From contig CM012954.1 of NCBI GenBank assembly GCA_000181795.3, positions 3,022,910 to 3,086,909 on the forward strand: a DNA stretch of 64,000 bases, written 5' to 3'. Below, piece by piece: positions 1-11,435 of this stretch (position 1 is the stretch's first letter; every line of letters begins with the position of its first letter). The position numbers and the translations under genes are program-made. Below the pieces are notes generated by a model. That model was given only the letters and a program-made list of their open reading frames with translations. It was not told the DNA's origin and made no database searches. The stretch is from Trichinella spiralis (taxonomy: Eukaryota > Nematoda > Enoplea > Trichinellida > Trichinellidae).

Positions 1-1425
1 CGAATCGTTTGCGTGGAGAATTTGAGAAAAGGTATTATTATCCCCACTTCTTCACCTTCAACTATGTCCACAAAATGTGACGAATAGCAGTTGGGCAATT
101 TCTGCACATATTTATGTGTTCATTGTTCAAAATGGTTCCCATTTTGTGTATTTATGCAAATGATTATCAGAGAAAGGCAGAAACGATCTTCTTCAGCTTA
201 CCTTATCTTACTGTTTATCAATGGAGGGGGGGGGGAGAGGGTAGAGTTCAGTTGGTGAATGTTGGTTTTTGGACGAACAGACCACCAACACCATTACTCA
301 AACAATCATCATCACCATGCAATGCAATGAAATGCAAATGTGAAACCTGAATGTGTTCACTTGACGAAGCAGCGGATCGTTGGATTGGTATTTTTTTCTC
401 TTCTATTATAATTTATTTCTCTTCAGTTAAAATTATCATTTGCACTTGATTATCGTTTGATGACCAAAAATGACGCATCATTTGGAGCGTCCACTTTTCT
501 GACAGTGACGTGTACAAGAGAACAACAAAGTCATGCCACCGGTATATAAAATACGTCAGCGTGTGAAAATTGATTAGAAAGATTTATTATTGATTGTCAC
601 TTGACACGACAACGCCGTTCTTGCTTGAAAATTTTCTACGACGTAATTTGAGAAATTGTTTCATTTTTTTAGTTTTTTCGTATTCTTTTTTTGAAATTTC
701 ATCATGCTTCTTGTAAGGGTAGTAGGGTATGTTGCTGTTGAATTTGAATACGACTTTTATTTTAGTACATATGTATATTTTTTGAAAATGCAATTTATTA
801 GAGAAAATTAGGGAGTTTTTTTTGAAAATATCTATTTAAATTAACATAGAATAAGATGAAGATGCAAGTACAATAATAACGTTAGCAGTAGTAATAGTAG
901 TAGTAGTAGTAGTATTGGTAGTGTAAGATGAAGAAGCGCATTGTCGTCATCGTCGTTTAATCATCGTCACATTTGACCTGTGCCAGAGTTGTTCCAGTCA
1001 GGCTCATTATCCAGCTGCATCGTTTGATTTGTGCATCTGTTAATTACTGACACACGGCTGTACAAAGCGACGTTTGACAATGATGATCACATATTCTCCT
1101 CTTTCACTGTTAATATTACGGCAGCAGAATTTTTCTTCTACCATTTGTGGCAATTTCACGCACGCACCTCATCATTGCCAAAGAATAGCAGCAGTCGTCG
1201 TTTGTCTCTTTTGGCCCCTCTTTTATTACTCTTTTCACGGTCTTCGAAGCTAACATATAACACATTCTCATTATTAATTTTTTTTCTTTTATTTTTGTTT
1301 ATTTATTTGTTTGTTTGTTTGTTTTGATTTTCTTCAACTGAAATCTCTGTATCTGTGCATTATGTTACGGCTTTTTTGAGTTAAAGAGTTTTTTTTTTGA
1401 TTTTGCTTTTCGTCCTCCCGGAAAA
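1..1425. other. Non-coding left edge
   Basis: AT-rich sequence with homopolymer runs, G-runs near 226-236 and a TAG trinucleotide repeat at about 892-914. No reading frame here looks like a protein and none has convincing splice signals around it. It is probably upstream or 5' UTR/intron sequence of the FoxP gene to its right. Confidence 0.5.
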
Positions 1426-1521
1426 ATGTTCGACGCAGAAAAGGTGACTTTGAACGTCAGTGACAGTTTTGTCGATTTCGCCAGTTTCTGCTTAACACAG
1501 GATGATGATACTATTGACGAC
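1426..1521 (+). CDS. Candidate first coding exon of the FoxP gene
   Basis: An ATG-initiated 32-codon frame starts MFDAEKVTLN and ends in an acidic DDDTIDD stretch. It is followed directly by a good donor, GAC|GTACGT, at 1522. It leaves phase 0, which matches the first certain FoxP exon at 6179 (it begins with a whole codon after TTTTAAG). Codon use looks protein-like in otherwise AT-rich DNA. The link across a 4.6 kb intron rests only on phase and splice signals, so the N-terminus could lie elsewhere. Confidence 0.4.
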
Positions 1522-4500
1522 GTACGTTTTATCTGCTTTTTAAATATTAATTTTAAATTCATACGAAAAAAATTCTTTACGCCAAATTTTCCAATAAAGA
1601 GAGAGAGAGAGAACATGAGAGATAAACAAAAATAAATAAATCAATACATATAAAATGTAATATATGTAGCAGTATATAGTGGAAAACAAGTTTGAACGTG
1701 TGTGTTTAGTTACGTAAGCGTGAAAATGCAAAATTGAGTGTTGTTGCTCATTGATAGTTGAAAAGCAAAACCGCTTTATCATATTTCTTGAATGTCTCGA
1801 TTTGAAGTTACTCTTGTTGATGTATATATATTAGTGTTGAAAATTGCTTGTGATTATGAAAAGTAACATTGATTTAATTAATTAATTAATTAATTAATTT
1901 TTTCGGATGATGGATAAATAATTGTAAAAAGTTTTCCGTTTTTTTTACTTCGGTTACATGATGCATGTTTAGTAGAGATTCTGTAGCAGTAGTTGTAGTA
2001 GATGTTTTGGAACTTTTGTCCAGGCATGTTTTCTCAGTCAACGCCAGCTAGCACGGGGTGTTGTCAATTTTTCGGATATATTGTTTATTTTTGAATGTGT
2101 GCGCGATCGATGCAGCTTTTATTTGTTGTTGAAGCGGTTGTTGAAAACGGTGCTCAGTTTTGCGGGACGACAATCTTTCTTCATTCACTGTGATTTCTGC
2201 TTGTTCGGATGGATTTTACAGTCACAGAAGCTGACAAAAAATAAACACTCCTCTTGGTCGGTATTTTCTTAATAATTTCCCACATAATAAAAGCTTGCTC
2301 GTTCAAGCTTCTTTCTTTTCACTCTTTCTCACCAGTGTGGCCAAATCAAGTCGAAACTGCCAATTCAAATGTAAAATTGATTAATAAATACATTGATTGT
2401 TTTTAGAATAATTTTTGAAATTATTATTATTCATATTTATTTTAAATTATTGAATAGTTATTTTGATTTTCTCATTTTTCCTATTTCATAATAAATTACA
2501 CTTGCAATTATTTTTTTTGATGCCAAATTTGCTTATTTTTCAACTTATTCAAAATAATATGTTCCTTTTTAACCTTTTCATTCTTTTTTGCTTCCACAAG
2601 CACATTTCATACGTATGTATGTTTGTATGTATGTATGCATGTGATAGTGTCGATGTCAATGTGATCAGTTTTACAACTTGAACGATTTACTAAAAGAAAT
2701 GTAGGCAAAGCACAGGCTACTTTTCAATCTTTCTTATCTTTTAAATCTTTGCTTGTAAAGCACATAAAAACGTCAGCGGATGAGGAGATTGATTTTGTAA
2801 GCCGTCAGCTTGCTTGGACAAGCTTGTTACACTCATTGTCCTTCGCAATTAGAGGCGATCTGTTCGAATTGCACAGCGGGGCTTGTTTGGCCACACCACT
2901 GTTGTCACTTTCACATTTATTATTATGTACTATTTTCAGTTGAGATTATGAAACTTTGCATAAGGGGGGGGGGAATAAACAAATTTTGGTATTTATGCTA
3001 GTGCAACACTGGTTCCTAGATGATTTGTTTGCTTCTTCTTTGAATGCTTCTTCCTCAACGATGAAACAATAAGTTGTTAACAATTTTTGAAAAACAACAC
3101 AACAATTTATTTATCGATAGGTTATTGTTTTTTTTTTCTCAATTTGTCCATTTTTGTTCCGCTTTTCCCATGCTTGTTTGTTTGTTTGTTTGTTTTTGAT
3201 GTTTTTGGAGGAAAAAAATTTGTTCTCCTACATGCTTCCAGCTTCCTGGTTTGGTTGGGAAAATGAAACACAACCAGCTTCTAGGTGGTGCTTGATTTTT
3301 AGCTACAAATGTTTTTCAAAATTTATTTTTTATGCAATTTCAATTTTTCAATTCTATTCACTGATGAATGCTCACCAGATGAATCATGAAATCAGAAAAA
3401 CAATTGAAAAAAAGGATACTATAGCGTTGGTTGCTTTCATCGCGATCCGGATGTTTTTCTTCTTATTATCTATGTCTATTTCTTTCATTCTTATGTTTCA
3501 TTTGCATGACAACTTCCACACACCGTACACGGATCATTTATTCAAAATGTATTCTTGCTTTTTATTCCAAGCAAGATCCTAGAATTTTTTCCGTTCATAT
3601 TTTTCATTCAGTCATTTTCTGTTCTTCAGTGCGTTGGTTGATGTGGATGATTCTTTTCACTTTTATTTCATCTGTAGTAGTTACTTTTGATTTGATTTGA
3701 TTTTATTTCATTTTTTGTTAAATGTTTCATCAGATGCTGGTGGTGAGGTCGCGAATTGAAGCTCAGCGTAGTGTCAACGGAGGTTATTATCATTTTTGAT
3801 AATTTATTTCTCACGTAACAATTGACCAACTTCCATTTATTATTATTATTATTATTATTAATTAGAATCATTTGTTCAGTGTGATTTTCTCTGCTTAGAA
3901 TTATGATATTTTGATAGTTTGACGGACGACAGTTAGCTTTTATCGACTTTTGCACATCAATAATGCGGTGTATTTTTGCTGTTGGTCATTGGTTAACAAA
4001 GTAGCAATGTTTACCTTTTGAATAAACAATGATTGTTTGCAATTTTGCGTATAAAATTATTCCCCCATGCGCAGAGGTGAAATTCAAGCTCTTTCTGTTC
4101 AGAGGTGATTGTATTTTCGAATAAGCAACTTTTGCATGTGATTGTCGCGTAGGCTGATTCTTCGTCTTCTTATTCTTTCTGAATACACTTTCGCATTCGC
4201 ATCATTTCCAAACCGAGGCACACACAGAGATCACGTTTAATATCACGCAGTGTATGTTCAATTAACGGCTGACAAAATGTTCAATTTAAATGCACCGTAC
4301 ACTACTTTGCTCAAATTTACACTGAGTTATGCAACGCATTACAGTAAGTCAATAATTATATCTGTGCCGCTTGCTCGGTGTTTGTTGATTTGTTGTGTTG
4401 CTGGACCACACGGCAGGGGAGGGGTAGAGGGAATTCATTTATTTCATCATTGCATTGTTTTTTTCTCTCTTTTCTTCCTCATTTTGTGGTTAAATTCAAG

Positions 4501-6178
4501 AGTAACATGCTTGACGGACGTGTTGAAATTTTAATACCGAAACCATTTTTTTCTTCTCTTTCGATTCTTCTTTAATTTGTCATTGTACGAGAAATGTAAA
4601 ATTTTCATTATTCTCCGCCCATTATCGTTGCTGCTAATATTGTCCTCATCACCACCCATCATCAACAACAGTATCGTCTGTGAAAGTTGAAGGTTCCAAT
4701 TTTGTTTTGTCATATTTAAATTATTTATTTCGTTCATATAAACCTGTTGTCATAATTCACCTCACCAGTTTGTTTTATTTTCCTTCATATTTGTTTGTGC
4801 TAGTGAGCACGTTTGTGTGCGTGTGAGTGAGTTTATGTGTGTTGTGGCTAGTTAGCTAGCTATCACAGAATAGCTTTCTTTTCTTCTTTAGAATTTTTGA
4901 AAACAGCTTGAAAATTCAACTCTGTGATGAGGATATTTGTTATGTACTATTAATAATAGTTTTTGTGTGAATAATAAATTCACCAGCTTATTATTATTAT
5001 TATTCTGTTCAGATCAACATCTGAATATAGTTGTCGCCAGTTATAACCGTATTTAATTAAACTGAAGTAGATGTATGTGATTAGCTATTGTCGTTTCGGA
5101 AAAAGTGAAATGAAAAATAAACAGTTGTTATTGTTGTCAGTATTTTTTTTAAGTTAGCTTTTCAATTTTCTCAGGGGTAACTGGTATTTTTTTTAAATAT
5201 CAAACACATCTGGTGGATGGTGGTGGTGACGGTGACGGTGACAGGCATTTTCAATGCATAGTCGAATTGGTTACAAATTTGTCGACCCTCGTCGTTCCAA
5301 CCGGCGGTGCTTAACCCCTGATGATTTGCAAAAAAGATGGTCTCGGAGGGTGGGGGGGGTGATGGCGATCGTCGGTCTATGTTTGACCCAAATGCGCTTG
5401 TCTTTTACTCTTTCTTCGCTAAAATGTAGTTCGACATTGTCAACTGACTGGTTGTCAGCATTTTCTCTGTCATCATGCACAGCAGGGCTGCAGCTGGGCG
5501 TTTGTCTTTTTCCACCAATTCAACAATGGTTTTCTGCTTTGTATTTTTCTTCTATTCACACATACACACACACACACTGTTGGATTCTTCTTCTTCTTTT
5601 CCTTATAGCAATGATGAGGGGTAACAGGGAAAAAAAAGGCTGAAAATTTTCTACTCTCCTCCTCCACGTGAGACAACACACCCAGTAGTAGAGTAGCAGG
5701 GAGAAATGTATGACAGTGAAAGTGAAAGAAAAATTGCTAGCCATATTTATTGTATTAATAACGATAATGATATTTCTCTACTTGCTTTGTTTGACAACAT
5801 AACACAACTAGCGCAGAACAGCAACGATAACAGTTAAGAAAATGTGTTCCATCTTCTTTTTTAATCTTTACAAATAATATATTCTACAAATTATGTGCCT
5901 TGATAAATGCAGGGAAATCAAATGGGTGAATGTATGATATACTCCGATTGGGAGTTTATATAACAAGTAAAGTTCCTTGGGATATATGATGATTCTGCCA
6001 GGCGGAAACCGCACCCGCTCTGCATTTCATATCAACTGCATTATGATCTGGTATTGACATTTCATTTTATATTATTTTCCCACAAATTACAATAGTTATA
6101 ATTTTAAATAAATTCGCTACAGTTACAATTACAGTGCTGCTTACTTTCAAATTAATTCTATTTTCATCGTATTTTAAG
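1522..6178 (+). other. Putative long first intron of FoxP gene
   Basis: No supported coding exon. It holds simple repeats: a TTAA array at about 1873-1899, a TTA array at 3836-3860 and a GGTGAC array at 5221-5243. A GC-richer stretch at 5250-5480 is open in several frames but has no recognisable protein. Long first introns of developmental transcription factors often carry enhancers, but nothing specific is visible here. Confidence 0.4.
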
Positions 6179-6522
6179 ATTGCCCGAGAAGCTTTAAGTG
6201 AGGCGGCCGAGCTGGGGTCGAAGAGCGCCCACGCTAAAGAAGAAGAACTCAAGCCGCCGGTTAGCGGTAATAAGGAATTTGGTCCAGATGAGCAACAAAC
6301 AGCAGAGGCTGAAGCACCTACTGCGAATATTTCCAGAACTTTGATAAACAACAACAGTAATAATAATAGCCGCATTGCCAGTAAGTAATAGCAGAGTAGC
6401 AGTAGCAGTAGTAGTAGTAGTAGTGGTAGTAAAAGTAGTAAAAGCAGCAGAAGCAATAGCAGTAGTAGTAGTAGTAGTTAGTAGTAATACTACTATCACT
6501 AGTAGCACTGGAGACAGTAGTA

Positions 6523-6554
<32 letters not shown>

Positions 6555-7820
6555 CATACTATTAAAGAGTTGTTATCTGGAAAATCAGAAGTGACTGAGT
6601 CATCGTCATCATTGGGACGGAACTCGGCACCTGTAATTTCATGTCGAACGTCACTGCTTGCTTCCTCACTGAAGTTCTCATCGGCATCCAGCAGCTCTAG
6701 CACAGCTCTAACGCCCACATCAACTGTAGTCACAACTTCTCTGCTACCGGCCAGTTTAGCGGCTGCATCCGTGCTAGCTTCCAGTCCGGTGCTTCCACAG
6801 GGGTCGTTGCAGCAGTTGATGCAACAACAGCAGCACAGCTTTTTCTTTCAACAACAGCAGGTATATGTTGATCTGGCAACATCAGCGCCACCGCATTTTC
6901 AACGCACTTATAACTTACTTCGCATGACCAACATCAACAGCTTTGTTGTTGTTGTTGTTGTTGCTGTTGTATTGTTGTGTTGTGTCGTGCTATGCTATGC
7001 GATGCTGTTGTGTATATAATTGAGTATTTGTTTTTTTTAGTTGGGCGATTTGATGCGCAGTCAGCTGTTGGCTTTACAGGAACGACTGCAACTGAATTTA
7101 GTTCATCAGTCTCAGATTATTCAGCCGTTGAGCCATTGCAAGGATAAAAAATTATTTAGACAGGTGATTAATTTATATTTTGCATAAATGCATAAATTAT
7201 TATTATTATTTGAAATTAGCGAGTGATAATAAAAAAATTGGAAAATCAACAACAACAACAACCATTTGAGCACCGCATTTGAGCTGATCAATCACTGAGC
7301 ATTTAGCTGAGTTGAGCTTTAAAAACTTTCTAATTTTATTTTTATCTTTTAAACAATGGTGATGAGAGCGGCTGTCGACCATTGCTGTCGATTAGAGCTA
7401 CTCTGCAAGAATTTTTCTTTAGATGTTTTCATTTTGCGGTGCATTAAATTGCATCGCTTGTGTCCATTTTTTAATGTTCTACATTCTCTCCTTTTTTCAG
7501 AATTGGAAACAGTATTGTCTAATTTATATTTCAGTATGGTATTTTAAGTGATATTCAACTATATAATGATATGCAGTTGTTTACAATTTGTTTGTGCTTA
7601 ATTTTATTGTTGTTGTTGTTGTTGTTCTTGTTCTTGCTTAAAAGTGAATATGTTCAATGAAGAGTAATAGTTCGTTTTTCTAAGAATACATTATTAATTT
7701 TGAAATTCATTTGCTTTCTAACAAGATTTTTAGTTTTATTTCATCTTTTTTCTAACAAATGTGATCAACATGTAATAATGATAACCATAATAATAATGGT
7801 AATGTTGTTGTTGTTGTTGT

Positions 7821-7852
<32 letters not shown>

Positions 7853-10800
7853 TTATTTACTAACGTTGAAATGTTTTCCAGTTGCAGCTTCAACTGCAGC
7901 AACTCGGCGCTGAGCAGAATCAGTTGATGCAACAAATCCAATTGCAACAGCGTCATTACATGATGCAACAGGGTCTGGGAACAGGTAAGCAAAATTTGTT
8001 TTTTCTTCTCTACTTATTTGCTTTAAATTGGTAGAAGTTTTGCATTTTAATCTAATTTATTGTCATTTTATTTAGGTGATATACAACGACTGTGGCAGTA
8101 TTTGGCTATGATGCCGATGTCAGCTTCTGGTGCAGCTTTCAACGGCAACTTAGGAGCGTCGTCATCAGCGGGAGCCAAAACGTCTAATGTCAATAGCAAC
8201 GGCGTTGCTGGTAACACCAACGGAGGCAAAGGTTCATCTACATTTTCTCCGTCGGCGGCAGCGGTAGCCGCGGCAGCTGCATTCGCGAACGGTTGGTTCG
8301 GCGCCGGCACGGATCCAAGTTTACCTTCACCGCCGGGACTGAATCAGCAACAAGCCGCATCGTTTCATCCGCTCTATCAGCATGGCTTGTGCGCTTGGCC
8401 GTCATGCGAAAAGCCTTGCGCTTCTTATTTGGCTTTCATTCAACACTTGAACTCGGCACATACATTGGACGACCGCAGCGCGGCACAATGTCGGGTCCAA
8501 ATGCAGGTAATTTTCACCGATTGTATGCTACATGTATGCATAATGTCGTTTGTAAATTCATTTGAAGTTTTGTTTTTCAAATTAAGGTTGTGGATCAACT
8601 CGAGACACAGTTGAACAAAGAGCGTCACCGTTTGCAGGCGATGATGCATCACTTACATATGAAGCAGTCGCCAGACACGACGACGACAAGCAACGGCCTC
8701 CCCACTCAGGAAACGGTAATTTAGTTAGCTTGGGTTCATTTTATTTGAATTTTGATTTACAAGAAAATAAATACAGGCATCTGCTGATCGCCTGTTAATT
8801 GCAACTGAACAGGCTGACTCGTCGGAAGAGCCGGTGAGCACTAGCTCACCAACAGTGCAACAACAGCAACAGCAGCGCTCGACATGCCATTCCCAGCCGA
8901 CGCTGCAGTCGTTGCTTCCTCCATCCACGCCGTTGACCAATGTGTCGTTTCCGACCATGGTCGGCACGTCGGCCATCGACGCTGCTACCGGCTGTGCAAG
9001 CAGTATGCACTCGTTGAACACCAACAGTTCGCCTGCTTACAGCGCTTTGGCATCGTCAAATCAGCCGGTCAGTGTCCGGCGGCGATTGTCCGACAAAAGC
9101 ATGCTGTCCATTAGTGTCGATCTAGCTCGAAATCGAGATTTTTACAGTACGCACGATGTGCGTCCGCCGTACACTTACGCGACATTGATTCGCCAGGTAT
9201 TTTTGTTTTTTTCTCATTTTAATATAATATACGAACCCCACCCAGTGATAATTAAAAAATACGCATAGGATAATTAATTTTCTATCTTTCTATCTGAGTA
9301 CTTTTACAATCCATACTCGGTTACTTTTTGCCTCTGGCTTTATTATTATGAGTTGTCGTCACTGTCATTGTATCGAAAACGACAAACTTGTTAGCTATTT
9401 ATAGTCGAAGAATGGGGTGTATTTTTGCGGGCAAGGACAGCTTGAGAAGGAAACCGCCCTTACGGGTTGTCGTCTAAATTTCACCCCGTTCACTTGTGCC
9501 CTTTATTCATATTTTCAAGAAGTGCTGATCATTAATTTTCCAAATAATTAGAGAGAAGGTGTGACTGAAATTTTATTTTCATATTCCATGCTGCTTCTTG
9601 TTTTTCTATACCGATTAGGATTTTCAAAGAATGAATACAAAAAGCAAGTTTTTTTTTTAAATATTCTTCTCTATTTTCATCGTCGTATTGGTAAGTAGTA
9701 TACGGGTTAAGTTTGTTGTTCACACAGCGTGTAATTTTGGCTTTTCGTTTCTCGTTTTCAAAATTGTTCAAATAGAATGAAAAAGTTAGGAAACAAACAT
9801 GCAGAAAAATAGTTCAGTGGAATGTGGGAAAGAATAAGAGGAAAAAAATTAAAATTCCAAAACAAGAGTTTATCATTGTGTGTAGAGAGAGGTAGGTGTT
9901 TGTTTAATCGAACTTGTGCTTCAAACTGTGCTTTGATTTCAGTTTGGAGTCTGTTATTGAGGTGAAAGTGAATAAAAAGCAGATGAATTTCGAAGGAGGG
10001 AGGGGAATTTTGGCTACATTCAAGGCTTCATTTTGCAAATGTTGCCATTGTTTTTGCCTTCTTCCTTTCCCATTAATTATTGCCTTGTCTGTTGGCATTT
10101 TTTTAACTCTGAAACTCTCTGAACGATTTCTGTTATACTACAAAAAGTATTGATGAAAAAAAAATGTTAAACTGAGGCATGAATATTGACGCGAAACTGC
10201 GCTCATAGTTGATTTATATTATCCGTTTAATGAATGCTCTGCTTAATAAACGTTGCTTTCGAATGTGTCAGTTTTGAATCTCTGTCGTCACTGCGTCGAT
10301 GCGTCATGCTTTTAGGAAGTAATGAAATTTGATTTATTTGAGAGAGTAATGTTTTTTCATTTTCGTTTATTTAGCGTTGCATCTTTTGGTCGAAGAATTT
10401 TTATTTATGAAAGAAGAATATATTATGCTTTTGGATTGATTGAATTTTTATTTTATTCATTTTTGTTTAGGCAATTTTGGAGTCAAAAGAACGACAGCTG
10501 ACTTTGAACGAGATTTACAATTGGTTTCAGGACACGTTTTCATATTTTCGTCGCAACGCGGCTACGTGGAAGGTTTGTTTTCTATGAATTTTTATTAACA
10601 ATAGCTAAATTTCAGATCAAACAAGTAAATAAATGATGGATGCATTGTTTGTCGGAAATAAATAAGCAATAAAAGAAGGGACGGTGTTATTATTTGGGAT
10701 GATTGCTAAATTGATATTTTAATTTCGATTTGGTTTTTCATATTGCTTGTTAATTAGAATGCCGTGAGACACAATTTGAGCTTGCACAAGTGCTTCATTC

Positions 10801-11435
10801 GTGTGGAGAATGTGAAAGGGGCGTTTTGGTCGGTTGATGAGGTGGAATTTTACAAACGTCGTAATCAACGTTTGTCGTTACGTTTTTGGTGTCCAAGTGA
10901 ACGCGGTTCGCCGTACAGTTTGGAGAATGTGAAAGCGGAAAATGATTCCCCATTTGACGATGGAACGATCGACGAGCAGGAGGATAACGTGGTCAGCGCG
11001 GCCGTGGCAAGTTTGGAAAATGACGCCGACCGAGAATTCATGGTCGACATGGATGAGGATGTAGTTCTTAATTCCAATGGTCAGAATTTGTGCGTCGACT
11101 CGAATTTGATCACAAATGCGGATCACAAGCTTGGATTGGATGACGACGAAGAAGATGATATTGAAGATACTGAAGAAGAGGATGACAGTACACTTTGCAA
11201 TGATAACGTTTTGCCGTTGTCAATCGCTGGCCAAAATTTATCAAGAATTGACATTGAACAACAACAGCAGCAACTACTGCTGCTAAATCAACAACAACAA
11301 CAACAACAGCAACAACAACTGCAACTGCAATCACAGCAGCAGCAGCAGCAGCAGCAACAACAACAACAACAGCAACAGCAACAACAGCAGCAACAGCAAC
11401 AGCAACAGCACCATCAACAAAGTGCATTTTGTTGA
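6179..11435 (+). CDS. FOXP: FoxP-type forkhead transcription factor
   Basis: A nuclear DNA-binding regulator of the FoxP subfamily (C. elegans fkh-7, vertebrate FOXP1-4). Exons: 6179-6380, about 6478-6860, 7041-7163, 7882-7984, 8076-8506, 8587-8715, 8777-9196, 10471-10572 and 10758-11435. With the candidate exon at 1426 this gives about 888 aa. Order of parts: Ser/Asn/Gln-rich N-terminus; a GDIQRLWQY motif; a C2H2 finger (C408, C413, H426, H431) followed by [14 protein letters not shown]; a leucine zipper (about 433-470); RRRLSDKS; a forkhead domain (about 615-698) with [10 protein letters not shown] and [11 protein letters not shown]; then an acidic stretch and a long polyglutamine tail. The finger-zipper-forkhead order is diagnostic for FoxP and allows dimer formation. 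The hinge position is Ser (TFSYFRR), where vertebrate FoxP proteins have Ala and other Fox proteins Pro. The boundary between the first two exons listed lies inside an AGT repeat and is uncertain, and the C-terminus may be spliced further downstream. Confidence 0.93.
6398..6556 (+). repeat. AGT and AAT trinucleotide repeats at a FoxP splice site
   Basis: A degenerate AGT/AGC array (about 6398-6484) fills the short intron after the donor GTAAGT at 6381 and supplies many possible AG acceptors. A pure AAT array (about 6521-6554) follows inside the next exon and encodes polyasparagine. The true acceptor is most likely at 6475 or 6478, where the phase fits. Confidence 0.8.
7801..7857. repeat. GTT/GCT trinucleotide repeat in a FoxP intron
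   Basis: Nine or more GTT units followed by GCT units lie about 25 nt upstream of the acceptor at 7881. The translations they give (polyleucine on one strand, polyasparagine/serine on the other) are not real proteins. Confidence 0.9.
9197..10470 (+). other. FoxP intron splitting the forkhead domain
   Basis: A 1.27 kb intron between the codons for LIRQ and AILES of the forkhead domain, phase 0. It is AT-rich. I see no other gene or RNA in it. Confidence 0.85.
11255..11415 (+). repeat. CAG/CAA repeat encoding the FoxP polyglutamine tail
   Basis: Mixed CAA and CAG codons encode three glutamine runs, the last with over 30 residues, broken by a few Leu, Asn, Ser and His codons. CAA interruptions usually stabilise such tracts. 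It lies after the acidic stretch, at the C-terminal side of the forkhead. Vertebrate FOXP2, by contrast, carries its long tract N-terminal to the zinc finger. Confidence 0.92.

Noticed and set aside
5254-5643. Plus-strand 129-codon frame in a GC-richer stretch
   Set aside because: No recognisable motif, low-complexity second half and no fitting donor; three frames are open here, so openness is not informative.
6067-6557. Minus-strand polyleucine, polythreonine and polyisoleucine frames
   Set aside because: They are shadows of the AGT/AAT repeats and of the FoxP exons on the other strand.
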